Source of the DNA: Dendrocalamus latiflorus
Taxonomy: Eukaryota > Streptophyta > Magnoliopsida > Poales > Poaceae
Length of the DNA stretch: 64,000 nucleotides
Direction of reading: 5' to 3'
Assembly: GCA_017311315.1 (NCBI GenBank)
Contig: CM029617.1
Location: 13,125,455-13,189,454, forward strand
Under the pieces are notes generated by a model. That model was not told the DNA's origin and made no database searches. It saw only the letters and a list, made by a program, of their open reading frames with translations. This document shows, piece after piece, positions 33,020-43,885 of this stretch. A program made the position numbers and the translations under genes. Numbering within the stretch: the stretch's first letter is position 1; each line of letters starts with the position of its first letter.

Positions 33020-34246
33020 CGTATCTGTGGCTGTCAGGGACGCTGGTGCACGGTGTACAAGTAGAGACCAGTTTCATAAATGTTCAGGTGGACATGATTA
33101 ATGATGTTTTTAAGATCGTCCCTCTTAAGAAGCCCCCAACGAAGAGATTATGATATTAGAGGATGCCGTCCACACATTCATTCAGTGGCCCAAGAAGGAC
33201 ATCGCGCTCGACTCGTCTGTGCCGTGATCTCCACATCTAGTGGCCTAAGAGGGACATCGCCCTGGACCTGTCACATCAGCTCTAGTGGCCTAAGAGGGAC
33301 ATCGCCTTGGACCTGTTGCATCGGCTCTCGTGGAGGCGACAGCACACTTGGTCTCTGAGCAATCTATCAACGGAAATGCATCCTTCGTGCAAGATTACGT
33401 AACGGGGAGATTGATTGCTCACAGTGACAAGAAGTACATCATGGTACCCTTCAACCGAGAATAAGTGCTTCCCTAGTTGCCACACAAGTTTCATTAGTAC
33501 TTTATATGTAACATGAACTTAGGATTAATTACTATGGTGACACATATGACTAGGTCTCACCGAATTTTGATTGTGATTGCACCAAAGTGGAGCAAGGTAA
33601 TATACCTTGATTCCCTACTTAGGAGCAACCACGACTTCAGTCGTGTGCAAGAAGTAATTAACAGGTAAACTCATTTCCTCTATATATAACTCTATTGTAA
33701 TCTTTCCTTCGTTTGCAATAGCCGAGACTAACTTTTTTGGAATCAAGTAGGTTGTTTACTACTTATGTTGCCCTAGGAGAGAGATATAACGAATCCAGTG
33801 ACACGCTGCTACATAGGACATGATTTTCCATACCTGCTCCAACACAACAATCCTATATCACACTTTGTTATAATGCCTCTAGAATTGACAATACCTATGT
33901 ATGTAATTCTATATATTTTGCAGTGCCACCAACAATTACAGGGCATCGTATGTGGATTCTACGTTTGCTGCCATATGAAGGAAATCATGAACACTAAAAT
34001 GAATGATCTAGAGGTTTGTTAACCTTCCAATAAATATTATTTTTTGATTACATATATGTGTATATATATAAACGCATATGCTAATTAATGACTTAACATT
34101 GCTCCTAGCGACAGCGGGTGGACTTCGACGAAAGTGCATATAATCTTGACAAACTCATCGAAATTCGTGGAAACCTCTCCCAATTCTTGCTAGCAGAGGT
34201 CATAAACAAGACTGGAGAGTTCCACCCCGGCAATGGCGATAATTAG
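33015..34246 (+). pseudogene. CACTA second gene, 3' part: Ulp1/C48-type protease remnant
   Basis: After the solo LTR the PTTA-type frame resumes (VAYLWLSGTLVHG, then NVQVDMINDVFKIVPL). Later exons resemble the plant TE-borne Ulp1 (C48 cysteine protease) domain: ILIVIAPKWSKVIYLDSL (about 33565-33615), then HQQLQGIVCGFYVCCHMKE (33925-33985), where QG.VCGFYVC surrounds the catalytic cysteine, and FDESAYNLDKLIEIRGN with a stop at about 34246 (FHPGNGDN). Introns with gt...ag edges (for example about 33663-33750 and 34018-34108) are likely. Ulp1 relatives cleave SUMO; in CACTA elements the domain's role is unknown. Stops near 33150 and 33464. Confidence 0.7.
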
Positions 34247-34489
34247 ATGTTGAAACATTGGATTCAATTGTACAAATCACTCAATTATGCTTAATCAAAC
34301 AATTCATTCAATTTAATTCATTTGTGAGATATGTGTAACGATTGTCACGCTATATATATGTGATCTGCTGGTGTTGTTTCATTCATCTGTGTGATTTATG
34401 TACTGATTGTCCTGTGCTATATATATGACCTTGCTTGTTTTCAGAGTGCATGGCTAGCATATCATGAGGCTAGCCGAAAGAGTGCAAAT

Positions 34490-34933
34490 AAAATCACTGT
34501 TGAAATAGATATCACAGACGGTTCGGTGTTCCAACCGTCTGTGATATATATCCCAGACGGTTTCAAACACTGTGTGGTATGAACAATATCACAGACAGTT
34601 TCAAACACTGAACCGTCTGTGATATGAATGATATCATAGGCGGTTTTTGTTATTAACCGTTTGTGATATGGTGTATATCACAGATGGTTCGAAACACTGA
34701 ACCGTTTGTGCTATGAACCATATCGCAGATGGTTAATAACAAAAACCGTCTGTGATAGTCGAGTATCACAGATGGTTTTTTTGAAAAACCATCTGTATTG
34801 TAAGTTATCACAGACGGCGTGGGAGCCGTCTGTGATAACCACCTATTATCACTAACACATAAACACAGACGGTTCTTGAACCGTCTGTGATGACGGTTTT
34901 GAACCGTTTGTGATATTACTGTCTGTAGTAGTG
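34490..34933. repeat. Right subterminal repeats and terminus of the CACTA element
   Basis: About 14 copies of tcacagacggtt / aaccgtctgtgat in alternating orientation, ending gtagtagtg at 34933. Unlike the left end, the terminal CACTACTACA is followed immediately by repeats, without the gaggctatactggacg segment. Confidence 0.8.
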
Positions 34934-35204
34934 ATCTCTAATTGACTTCGCATTTGTGAGCATAAATACATGCCCACCAGTAGTATTGGGTGGCAAGTTC
35001 ATGTAAAAAATTGATGAAAGAAATAGCACCAGCTCACGCACGTAAACATCGCTGGCATTACTTTACTCATGTCTACAAGAATACACAATAGGTTGTATCT
35101 AGCCAACTAAATCCTGAATCTGCCCAAGGAATATATCCAGTTCGTGAGACGAAGAGACACATCTAGGAGCCAAAATGATCGAATGCGTGCATTGAGGAGA
35201 GGAA

Positions 35205-35478
35205 GCATATCACAGACGGTTTATATTAATGACCGTCTATGAACTATCACATAGGCTCTAATTAAAAACCGTCTATAATGTCTGCATTATCATAGACAGT
35301 TCGTATTAATAACTGTCTGTGAAATATCATAGACAGTTATTAACATGAACTGCCTATTATAGTAAGGTATCACAGACAGTACACAAATCATGCTTATAAA
35401 ACCGTCTATGATAATTATAACACAAATGGTTCGAGGAAACTGTCTGTGATGAGGCGTCCAGTATAGCCTTCCTTTTTA
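35205..35478. mobile_element. Second CACTA terminal fragment of the same family
   Basis: Contains seven or so cacagac(g/a)gtt-type repeats. At its outer end, read inward, it has aaggctatactggacgcctc, which matches the left CACTA end (14492-14510) better than the terminus at 34933 does. The extreme CACTACTAC is degraded. It interrupts ADH repeat unit 1 between homology blocks at about 35130 and 35486. It is either a small non-autonomous copy or the original partner of the left TIR. Confidence 0.55.
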
Positions 35479-35793
35479 ATACTGGTTACTAATGAAGGAT
35501 ATGATTTATGAATGATGAATCCCTAACTTGGAAGTTTGTCAATGCCGTATAAAACACCTCATATATAAATACACTGCCCTATTCACACAAAATCGTATCA
35601 CCAGACTTTTTTTAACCTTTTTCATACAAACAATCTTACCAAACTATTTGGCATCTCTACATGCAGCTTTTACATTCATGGCATACTCGAAGGTCCTGAA
35701 TCTATCTCTTCTCTCAAGTAGTAATGTAGAAGAACCGACAATGTTTTTAGAATAAAAGCTAATTAGAGACAGAGGAGGCAAGATGATGCATAC

Positions 35794-35828
35794 CCTCCAG
35801 CTTCATGGCCTAAGATCCTAAGGAAAAG
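35794..35828 (-). pseudogene. ADH exon 3 remnant (unit 1)
   Basis: Last 35 nt or so of exon 3 with donor gtatgc, with one inserted T (ttttccttagg) relative to units 2 and 3. Homology stops near 35830, where unit 2 begins. Confidence 0.75.
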
Positions 35829-35934
35829 TAGAGCCGTTACTCACTAGACTTTTTTAACCTTTTTCATACAAAGAAATCTTACCAGACTACTGCCATCTCT
35901 ACATGCAGCTTTTACTTTCATGGCATACTCGAAG

Positions 35935-37733
35935 GTCCTTGAGAGACCATGTGGATGTGACCCCATGCTTGTGATGAGTAATTGACAAGTTTTCTGAAAA
36001 GTATGAGTTTGGTTAGTGCGTTTCGTGCCATGATGGCATTTGGCTCAGTCGGGTTTGGTTAGTCGGACTTGAGGCGTATTCTTCTTCCCGATTGGTCGTT
36101 TGAGCAATTTCATGCTTGAGTATGATTTGTTGATGCTAATGAGGATTACTTGTTTCGAGCGGTGCTATGTAATGTATTTCTTGTCTGTGATGGCTGCAGG
36201 ACGTCGAGGCAGAGTCGTGGCGAGGCACGGGATGACCGGACTAGGCGCAGGCGGTGCCGAGGTCAGAACGGTTGAGGTGTGCTGAAGACGGCGAGGACTC
36301 GAGGGGGCTGTGAGGCTTGGAGGGTAAGGAACGAGGAAGCTTCCCGGAAGGTGCAGGAGGGGCGTTTTGGTGATTACGCAAAGCTGCACTAAAGGAAGTG
36401 GATTTGGATTGAGTTAGTGGGTAAAGTGTAAAGCTTGATGAGCAAAGCATTTTGTGAACCCATTATGCAAAGGGTATAAATAGGTGGCTGTCTCCTGCAT
36501 GGATTAAGCTTGTGAGATGCTGTGAGGGCTTTAGAGAGTTTGTTTTTGCTTTCTTCTTTCAGTTTTGGGAGTAGGTGGGAGATGGCAGAAGGCTGTGGTG
36601 CTTGTCTCCCGTAGGTTCCCTGTTGCTCATCTTCTTCTCTGTGTTCTTGCTTTTGCTTGAGCTTGTGAGAGGGAGAAGATGAGTTGATGCATCATGTAAT
36701 CATTCCTATGTACTCAATCATACATGGGGATGAATTAATTTGACTTAGCTTACTCTTGTCTGCAGTTTTCTTCTTCGTGCTGATGCTCTGTTTGATTTCT
36801 TTGTTTTTGTGTTTTGGAGTTGTTCCTTGCTAAGAAGATGAAAAATGAGTTGCTCTGTGATGGGATTAGGTCTCAAGATCATTTGATCAGTTAAAATCCC
36901 AAGAGCTCATCATAGGAATCAAAGATTCTCTTTTTATTCCACCCGCGCCCAGTTCTTCCTCTGGTTCCTTGTTCTAGGGTTTGTGATGCCTTTTATTTTT
37001 CCTTCAAAAGATTATGCCTTGGAGTGAGCTTAGAAGTCCTAAGGCTATCCCTGATCTAATCTCTTAGTTTCATGATCCAAGAATCAAAGATTAGATGGGA
37101 ATTTGTGTTTGAGGGCAGCTCTCTGTATCTTTTTAGTGTTCAGCTCAATTTTCAATTTCTTGGGTTTCTGATGAATTCTCTTGTGGTTTGAAGCTTTTAT
37201 GATGTTTAGAATAAGTAATTACTCTTTTGGCCAGAGGGCATCCACAGCAAGGGATCGATTTTGTTGATTTCCACAATTTTCAGTTATTCAGGGTTTTCTG
37301 TTTTCGGGCTCTGTCCTCGCTGTGCCATCGGTCAGGATAACTGGTCAGACCGGCCAGCAGCCGGCGGTCAGACTGGCCCAACAGTAGCGGTCTGACCGGC
37401 CAGGCTATGGCGGTCCGACCGGATATCAGGCAGTTAGATCGGCCCCTCTTGACTGGTCAGACCGGTGGTGTGCGGGTGGTCTGACCGGCCAACACACACC
37501 GGTCAGACCGGCTAGAGGAGTTTTGCTGCTAGTTTTTCTCCTCTCTGTTAGTTGATTTGTCGATCTTTCTTGTTTTGTCTATCTTGAATTTTCAGAGAGC
37601 ATAAGATATTTTTTCATCATAGCTTTTATAGCTTTTGGTGCAAAAAATCTTAAGTGGATACTTTTTGGAGATAATTTTTAGAGGACGTCATTCACCCCCC
37701 CCCCTCTGTCATCGATTTCGATCCAACAGTCCT
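35935..37733 (+). mobile_element. Solo Copia LTR with TSD gtcct
   Basis: LTR 35940-37728 (1789 bp), TGAGAGACCATGTGGATG to TTTCGATCCAACA. gtcct at 35935-35939 and 37729-37733. TATA box 36475-36482. Seven CCGGTC-n-GACCGG-type odd palindromes at 37333-37515. Inserted in ADH unit 2. Confidence 0.95.
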
Positions 37734-37829
37734 GAACCTATCTCTTCTCTCAAGTAGCATTGTACAAGAACTGACAATGTTTTTAGAATAAAAGTTGGTT
37801 ACAGACAGAGGAGCCAAGATGATGCATAC

Positions 37830-38132
37830 CTTCGAGCTTCATGGCCTAAGATCCTAGGGAAAACTGGAGTTTGCCCCTGCATGAATTCAAGTAGAATCAT
37901 ACAGAGTTTGCCACTGATCTATGCATGTCTGCATCACCATTTCCCAATCGAAAAACATAAAACTATGACAAAATTATAACATGTGGAACTGTGCACACCT
38001 TGGCCTCCTAGAAGTAGACATCAGTGTGGTAGAGCATGGTGTAGAGGATCTTGACATGCGCCTCCATGTCCTACGGCAGCGCCACCTCCTCCTCGATCAA
38101 CAGTGCCTTCCCGGCCTCCCACGCCACCACGG
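37830..38132 (-). pseudogene. Adh1-like: ADH exons 2-3, duplicate (unit 2)
   Basis: Exon 2 at 38132-37999 reads TVVAWEAGKALLIEE, then an in-frame stop after EVALP, and TMLYHTDVYF followed by a second stop in place of Trp. A 3-nt deletion shortens IEEVEV. The acceptor is damaged (gcaa in place of acag). Exon 3 at 37876-37830 reads GQTPVFPRILGHEA, closer to the standard ADH sequence than in unit 3. It shares the Cys-to-Tyr change with unit 3, so that mutation preceded the duplication. Confidence 0.88.
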
Positions 38133-38858
38133 TTGCAAGCACAGATCCATGAACCAAACCGATTAGCCCTTACTTGCATCAATTTCTGAGTTTCTTTACA
38201 CAACGATTAAATGCTCTTGCCAATGCCTTGAAATCCCCACAAATGTTTCATAGAAGCGTAGAGCTTACTCTTTTTTGTTCATTTTGGCAAGAGTAAAAAT
38301 GGTATAAACAACTCTTATAACAAGGTACAATTGGAACTACGACAGTAAAGTTATCTCTAATTGACTTCGCATTTCTGAGCATAAATACACGTCCATCGGC
38401 AGCATTAGGTGGCAAGTTTAGGCAAAAAATGATGAAAGAAATAGCACCAGCTCACACACGTAAACATCGCTAGCATTGCTTCACTCATGTCTACAAGAAT
38501 ACACAATAGGGTGTATCTAGCCAATTAAATCCTAAATCCGCACAAGGAGTGTGTTACTAATGAAGGATATGATTTATGAATGATGAATCCCTAACTTGGA
38601 AGTTTGCTAATGTCATATAAAAAGCCTCATATATAAAGACACCACCCTATTCACACAAAATCATCTCAGGGGACTTTTTTAACCTTTTCATACAAAGAGA
38701 TCTTACCAGACTACTGCCATCTCTACATGCAGCTTTTACTTTCATGGCATACTCGAAGGTCCTGAACCTGTCTCTTCTCTCAAGTAGCATTGTACAAGAA
38801 CTGACAATGTTTTAGAATAAAAGCTCATTAGAGACAGAGGAGGCAAGATGATGCATAC

Positions 38859-39405
38859 CCTCCAGCTTCATGGCCTAAGATCCTAGGAAAAATCAAAGTT
38901 TTCTCCTGCATGAATTCAAGCAGAATCTCACAATGTTAGCCATTGATCTATGCATGTCTGCATCACCATTTCCCAATCGAAAAACATAAAACTATGACAA
39001 AATTATAAGATGTGGAACTGTGCACACCTTGGCCTCCCAGAAGTAGACATCGGTGTGGTAGAGCACAGTGTAGAGGGTCTTAACACACACCTCCATGGCC
39101 TGCGGTAGCACCACCTCCACCTCCTCGATCAACAGTGGCTTCCTGGCCTCCCATGCCACCACGGCTGTAAGCACGAATCCAAGAACCAAACTTATTAGCC
39201 CTTACTCACATCAATTTCTGAGTTTCTTTACACAAATTAAATTTTGAGGAACTAATTTTTAGAAGTTTTGATGAACTATTCTAAGAATAATAAAAAAGAT
39301 CCAAAAGATTGTTTGGAAAAGAAGATGAAGAAGAAAGAGGGTTCGAGAAGCTGCAAAGATAGCGAGTGAACCTTTGCACTTGATCACCTTCCCGGTAGTT
39401 GCCAT
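38859..39405 (-). pseudogene. Adh1-like: Alcohol dehydrogenase fragment, exons 1-3 (unit 3)
   Basis: Class III-like plant ADH (zinc enzyme, alcohol to aldehyde with NAD). Exon 1 39405-39372: MATTGKVIKCK, donor gttcac. Intron 1 (39371-39165) ends cttacag. Exon 2 39164-39028 (137 nt): AVVAWEARKPLLIEEVEV, then VKTLYTVLYHTDVYFWEAK, donor gtgtgc. Exon 3 38905-38859 (47 nt) after tgcag: EKTLIFPRILGHEAGG, donor gtatgc. Exon borders and phases join in frame and match the plant Adh1 layout that I know. In the CHTD motif, Tyr replaces the cysteine that binds the catalytic zinc; the His of GHE remains. Exon 4 onward is absent, so about 62 of the usual 380 residues are present. Non-functional as an ADH, though these three exons form one open frame. 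Confidence 0.9.
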
Positions 39406-40033
39406 TCCTCTCCCACCATAAGAACAGATTGATCACTCCAAAGAGTTAAAAAAACTGAACTTTTTGTTGTCACGATAGCGGTCGGTCTTGTGGATTTCCA
39501 CGGTGGTGTTGAAGCGATAGTGTCGCCCCTCGTATGCGGCCACCGATGCCATGTAGCCCTTGTGGCGGATCTCCATCCGCTCGCTCGGCTGATGAGACAC
39601 CCTCGCCTTGCCTCCACAGGCTCCCCAAACCCTAGAGAAAGGGAAGCCAGAGAAGAAGAAGATGGTGGCGGCCGAATCCAACGAGTCGCACTTGGCTACA
39701 ACGTAGGGAATGGGAGAAGGTATCGAAGAGCAGAGGATTCAGGGAGGGAAGGTGCGGCAAGGTAGGGATGGAGTCAGATGATGGGGAGGGAATGGGAAAG
39801 AGGAGTGGGGGGAGAGGAGGCAGCGACGAGCAGATGCAGTGGAGAGGGGGAAGTGGGCAGATGAGAGAGGAGGCGGTGGGCAGATGCGGTGGGGGAGGTG
39901 GCGATGAGGGGATGCAACACTGGGAGTTGAGGAGAGGATGGAGAGTTGGGGGCGGCGGGTGGATGGGTGGGGGAGTTGAGCGAGGTGGGGGCCGAAGCAA
40001 AGAAATCGAGATTTTCGGTGCCATGTGAATCAT
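39406..40033 (-). other. Upstream region of the ADH fragment with an unidentified reading frame
   Basis: On the minus strand, a CT-rich promoter-like block (40030-39700) precedes an open frame 39681-39433 of 82 codons. It begins MDSAATIFFFSGFPF and includes RHKGYMASVAAYEGRHYRF and TTVEIHKTDRYRDNK. It ends 28 nt before the ADH ATG, in the same orientation. I do not recognise the protein. The second half looks like real coding sequence (balanced composition, no low complexity), so a chimeric transcript joining an unknown exon to ADH exons 1-3 is possible. Bases 40034-40233 are AT-rich and empty. Confidence 0.4.
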
Positions 40034-40243
40034 GTGAAGGGGTGAGGGGAGCGAAAGAATGATCATCCTATCATCAACTCTTCTTTTTTAATAATAAAAT
40101 TAAATAGTAAAGATACAATTGTGTAATAGCAAAATTCTACAACCTAAGTCACCAATCCTAGTGAATTTTATAGCCTAATTAAGTCATCACCTCTAGGCAA
40201 AAGACAAGTTGACCTAGTGGATTTTATAGCTCAATTAAGTCAT

Positions 40244-40505
40244 GAATTTTTTAATGAATAATCTATTTTTTATTTGAAATAACAGAAATATACCCTACCA
40301 AAATTCTTTTATAAAAATAGGCTGCAACTAGAGCCTATCACCCAATGGCTGCGTGACAAGCAAGCAATCCGTTGGCTGTTGGGGTGAATTATTGCAGTCG
40401 CCGAATGGTCGAACGACTGTAGTTGCTGTTGCCCATCGGTTAGGTGATTGTGCTTCTAGTCACCGAAGGGTTGGGCGACTGGAAGCGTAGATAAAAGGAC
40501 AGCAC
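40244..40505 (+). repeat. Left terminal inverted repeat of MULE-2
   Basis: Matches the MULE-1 left end, including a degraded agtcgccgaatggtcgaacgac palindrome near 40397-40418, then the purine-rich leader 40545-40650. Confidence 0.75.
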
Positions 40506-40854
40506 GGTTGAACCGTCGAGGTCGCTCGACCACATGGTGAACAAAAGCGACAGAAGAGAGGAGAAGGAGAGGAAAGAAAAGAGAGGAGAGAAGAGGAGAG
40601 GGAGGAGAAGAGGAGAGGGAGGAGAGGAGAGGAAGAGGAAGAAGTGACTCTTGTGAGGTAATTTTTTGTTGTATTTTAAATTTTGTATATACAGTAGATA
40701 GTATATTTAGTGTTAGTACGAGTAGAAAATTGTAGATGTAGATAAAAAATAGTTCAACTTTGGTATAGAAAATTTAGTCAATGTAGTTTTAGAAAGTTAG
40801 CAGCCGTAGTAGCCTGTAGTTGTGTATAATTTAGTGAATATAGTACATTAGATG

Positions 40855-42782
40855 GAGTATGATGACCAGATGACTTGGGCTAAAGAGGAAGCTGTATAGG
40901 AGGACGACGAGGACAGTTCGGATGAGGATAAAGCTCCCATCCCATAGGAATGGAATCGGTTTGATGTTGAGGGTATTTCTACATATGACGAGCACAAATC
41001 ACCGTGGGAGTATTATGGGACAGAGGTTCAATTGCATTCAATGTTTGCTGATAAGGTATCGCTGCAGGATGCCATCAAGCTGTGGGCCCTGTCTATATAG
41101 TGAACTTTTCGGGTCGTGAAATCTAGCCAGTAGCAGTACACCATGAAGTGCGAGTAGGCCGGTTGTCCTTGGAGGGTGCATGCATGTAGACCTAAGTATG
41201 ATTCACTAGATTGTGTCGAAGGTAGAGTTGTACTCTTGCATTCTTAGTAGTGTTTTGGTGAGGCATCATAACCTAACTTCCGCCTTTATAGCCAATCTGA
41301 TGTATGGAGAGATAGTGGAGAAGAAAGACATGGAGGCCACGCACATCATGGTAGCTATCGAGAAGAAATTCAGGTACGAGATTAAGTATGCAAAGGTGTG
41401 GCGTGCGAAGCAGAAGGCATTGGAAAAATGGTTCGGGTCTTTCGAAGCGACATATGACAATCTTCCTTGCATGCTTCAGGTGTTGCAGGACAGGAACCCG
41501 GGCATGTATATCATTATGAAGGATAAGCCTTCTATAAGGCCGCTAGGTTATGCGGTGTTGCAAAGGGCCTTCTTAGCATTTGGTGCGTGCATCGAGGCAT
41601 TCAGGTACATGCTACCCATGATCTCAGTTCACAGGACCTTTTTGACCGGCCAAAGGCGTTGATGGCAACAATCAAATATTGCTACTGGCCATTATATTCG
41701 TGAAAAGTGAGAATTACAAAAGCTATTTGTGGTTCCTTAGACATGTGAGGGTTGGAGTTATCAGCGCTCATCCTGGTGTGTGCGTAATCCATGATCGCCA
41801 CGCTAGGATTGTGAAGGCCATAAGAAAACTTCAGGAAGACCCCGAGGAGCTCTTCTCTTGGCCAGATATGAGGAACGGATGGTGCATTCGTCACCTAGAT
41901 GCGAACTTTATCAAGCAATTCCTGAAACAACCGTTGATGAAGCTGTTCAAGAGGCTGACTATGCAGAACTAGCAGAGGAACAGTAGGAAGCACGTCGACA
42001 AGAGGAACAAGGGGCCGATCATGCCTGGGGTGGCACAACCAGAATGCCTGACAACACTTGATGAGCCTAACGCAGTTGGTCCGAGGAGAAGGAGCTCACA
42101 GAACATCAAGTGTTTCTCACAGTAGATCGAGGGAGAACCATTGGAAAAGTGGTCACTGCTGCACGATACAGACCGCGCAAGGTATGGCATAATGACGACT
42201 AACCTTATAGAGGTGTACAATTGGGTTCTCAGGGGCCTTCGTTCTCAACCCTTCATCGCCGTCGTGGAATATGTTCTACACAGCACAATCGACTACTTCA
42301 GGGAGAGGCATGCGAATGCCGCACTTCATGTGGCCAACCCATGAACATTGTACTCATAGAAAATTACGGCATACATGGAGACGAAGGCATAGAAAGGCTA
42401 ATTGCACACGGTGCACATCATGGGCAACAGGGAGCATCATTTTGGTGTGGTACTCTCGGATAGAGCTGGATTTGGGACGGCCCATACCCTTATTACCCAC
42501 GAGGTATGCCTTGGAGATCATGTAAATGAACATAGCTGCTCATGCAACAAGCCAAAGCTGTTATATAAGCCATGCTCTCATGTCCTCATTGCATGCGGGA
42601 TCGCGGGCATGGATCCTTCGAACTTCATGTCAGAGTACTTCTTCAAGGAGAGGGTGATGCATGGTTGGTGTGGTGAGCTCAGGGGGATCAGGGTTGTGGG
42701 GAATTTTACCACCTTGGAGATTGCAGCGAGGACCTGGATTCCGGATGTTGACATGCTAAAGGGTGGGAAGGGTCAGCGATAG
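40855..42782 (+). pseudogene. mudrA-like: MURA-type transposase of MULE-2 (decayed)
   Basis: Begins inside the acidic region (40855-41000). The conserved core 41213-41662 includes FGSFEATYDNLPCMLQVL. The first catalytic Asp is lost: the motif reads SVHRTFLTG instead of VDGTFLT. 41679-41972 keeps WFLRHVRVGVI, GVCVIHDRHARIVKAIRKLQ (the second Asp, deleted in MULE-1) and RHLDANFIKQF. Then EKWSLLHDTDRARYGIMTTN and VYNWVLRGLRSQPF (42141-42250). The SWIM finger CSCNKPKLLYKPCSH is at about 42540-42585. It ends near 42782 without the zinc knuckle that MULE-1 has. Frameshifts near 41660, 41970 and 42340. Confidence 0.85.
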
Positions 42783-43059
42783 AGCTGGCGTATTACAACT
42801 AATTGTTAGAGACTACAAATAAATTCCCATTATAAACTATACTATGTTAGTTGGCACTTTTGTCGTGCGTACTATCATACTAAATGTATCGTATAATGCA
42901 TGTACCATTTGTACAATTGCTATGTTAGTTCCCCCTTTTCAGTAATGTAGTTAGTGTTGTGCTGGTAGCTTAGTATTATTTCCTTTCCTTACTTACAAGT
43001 TCTATTTACTGTTGCTTTACATGCGATGTTTTTTGTTCCATATAAATGTTAACTTGAAT

Positions 43060-43885
43060 TCATTTTGCGGATCGGACTGACCTTACGGCCTGTTGGACGA
43101 GCATGTTGACCAGCTGCATTGCGCATCACATCGTGTCGCACCTCCAGGTAGCGCAGAGAAGCCAACTGACTTGGGAGTGGTCCAGACACACACACACCTC
43201 GAGTCACCTGGAGACTAGACCCCCACTGGATAGCCAGGTGTGGACTCCGGCAGCGTTGTACTATTGCCATAAGTCAGTTCCATGCTGACCTTTACTTGCT
43301 TTGTAGGCTGCGGGATGCCATGCTACTCCCTCTTGCCCGTATGGTGCAAGCCATTGACAAGGATGAACCAGCTTGCCCGCGAGCGGGTATGACGGCACAG
43401 AGCGATCGCGACGCTTCCCGTTCGACCGCTCTCTACTAACAGCTTTGGTGGACCGCTGGCGGCCGGATATGCACACTTTCCACCTCCCATTCGGGGAGAT
43501 GGCGCCTACTCTGCAGGACATGCCCTGCTGCTTAGCCTTCCCATCGTAGGAGCTGCTGCCTTCCTATCGGAGGCTCACCAGATTCGAGGGGGTCCTTCCA
43601 CCTAGTGCCACGGAGGAGTACTACATCTTCCCATTGGCTCAGACACACGGGTTGTCATTGAGGTGGCTCTCACAGTTCTAGGTCCATGCCCTTTCTATTC
43701 GATCTTGTATGCTCTCATTACTGCTATTCTGTACTAATGACTTCTTAGGTTGCATTCAGGTGGAGCGGATGGATCCAGAGGCTAATGAGCAGTAGGTCTC
43801 GTGGCACTTGGAGGCATACATGTTGTGGTTGTTTGGTCAGTTACTCTTCACCACCAGCCACGGTGATGAGGACATCCCATGCATA
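43060..43885 (+). pseudogene. PMD protein of MULE-2, first part
   Basis: LETRPPLDSQVWTPAALYYC (43198-43270), LRDAMLLPLARMVQA, a frameshift, then DMHTFHLPFGEMAPTLQDM (43465-43520), SATEEYYIFPLAQTHGLSLR and WHLEAYMLWLFGQLLFTTSH (43803-43865). It is broken at SHGDEDI by the Gypsy-like insertion and resumes at about 46715. Frame changes and a stop near 43548 make it non-functional. Confidence 0.75.

Larger units (their letters stand above)
14479..34933 (+). mobile_element. CACTA (En/Spm) transposon interrupted by two LTR elements
   Basis: The left terminus CACTACTACAAAAGAGGC begins at 14479. The right terminus ends tgtagtagtg at 34933. Dense subterminal copies of TCACAGACGGTT and its inverse lie inside both ends. 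Removing the Copia element with one TSD copy (11,292 bp) and the solo LTR with one TSD copy (2083 bp) leaves about 7.1 kb, a usual CACTA size, carrying a TNP2-type transposase and a PTTA/Ulp1 gene in the same orientation. The 3-bp flanks are acc and atc, which differ at one base, so the TSD is imperfect. A second candidate right end is at about 35478 (separate entry). Confidence 0.8.
34934..39245 (-). repeat. Triplicated ADH-fragment unit (three partial tandem copies)
   Basis: Unit 3 (38353-39245 and on into the ADH 5' end) is the most complete. Unit 2 (about 35841-35939 plus 37729-38210, split by the solo LTR) repeats 38661-39235. Unit 1 (34934-about 35130 and 35486-35835, split by the CACTA fragment) repeats 38353-38895. 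Shared landmarks: tctctaattgacttcgcatt, atgaaggatatgatttatga, catggcatactcgaaggtcc. Gaps between units: 38211-38352 (unique, AT-rich, no gene). Confidence 0.85.

Noticed and set aside
34490..35478. Regularly spaced short repeats resembling a CRISPR array
   Set aside because: Units alternate orientation, spacing is irregular and they sit inside CACTA ends; the host is a plant.
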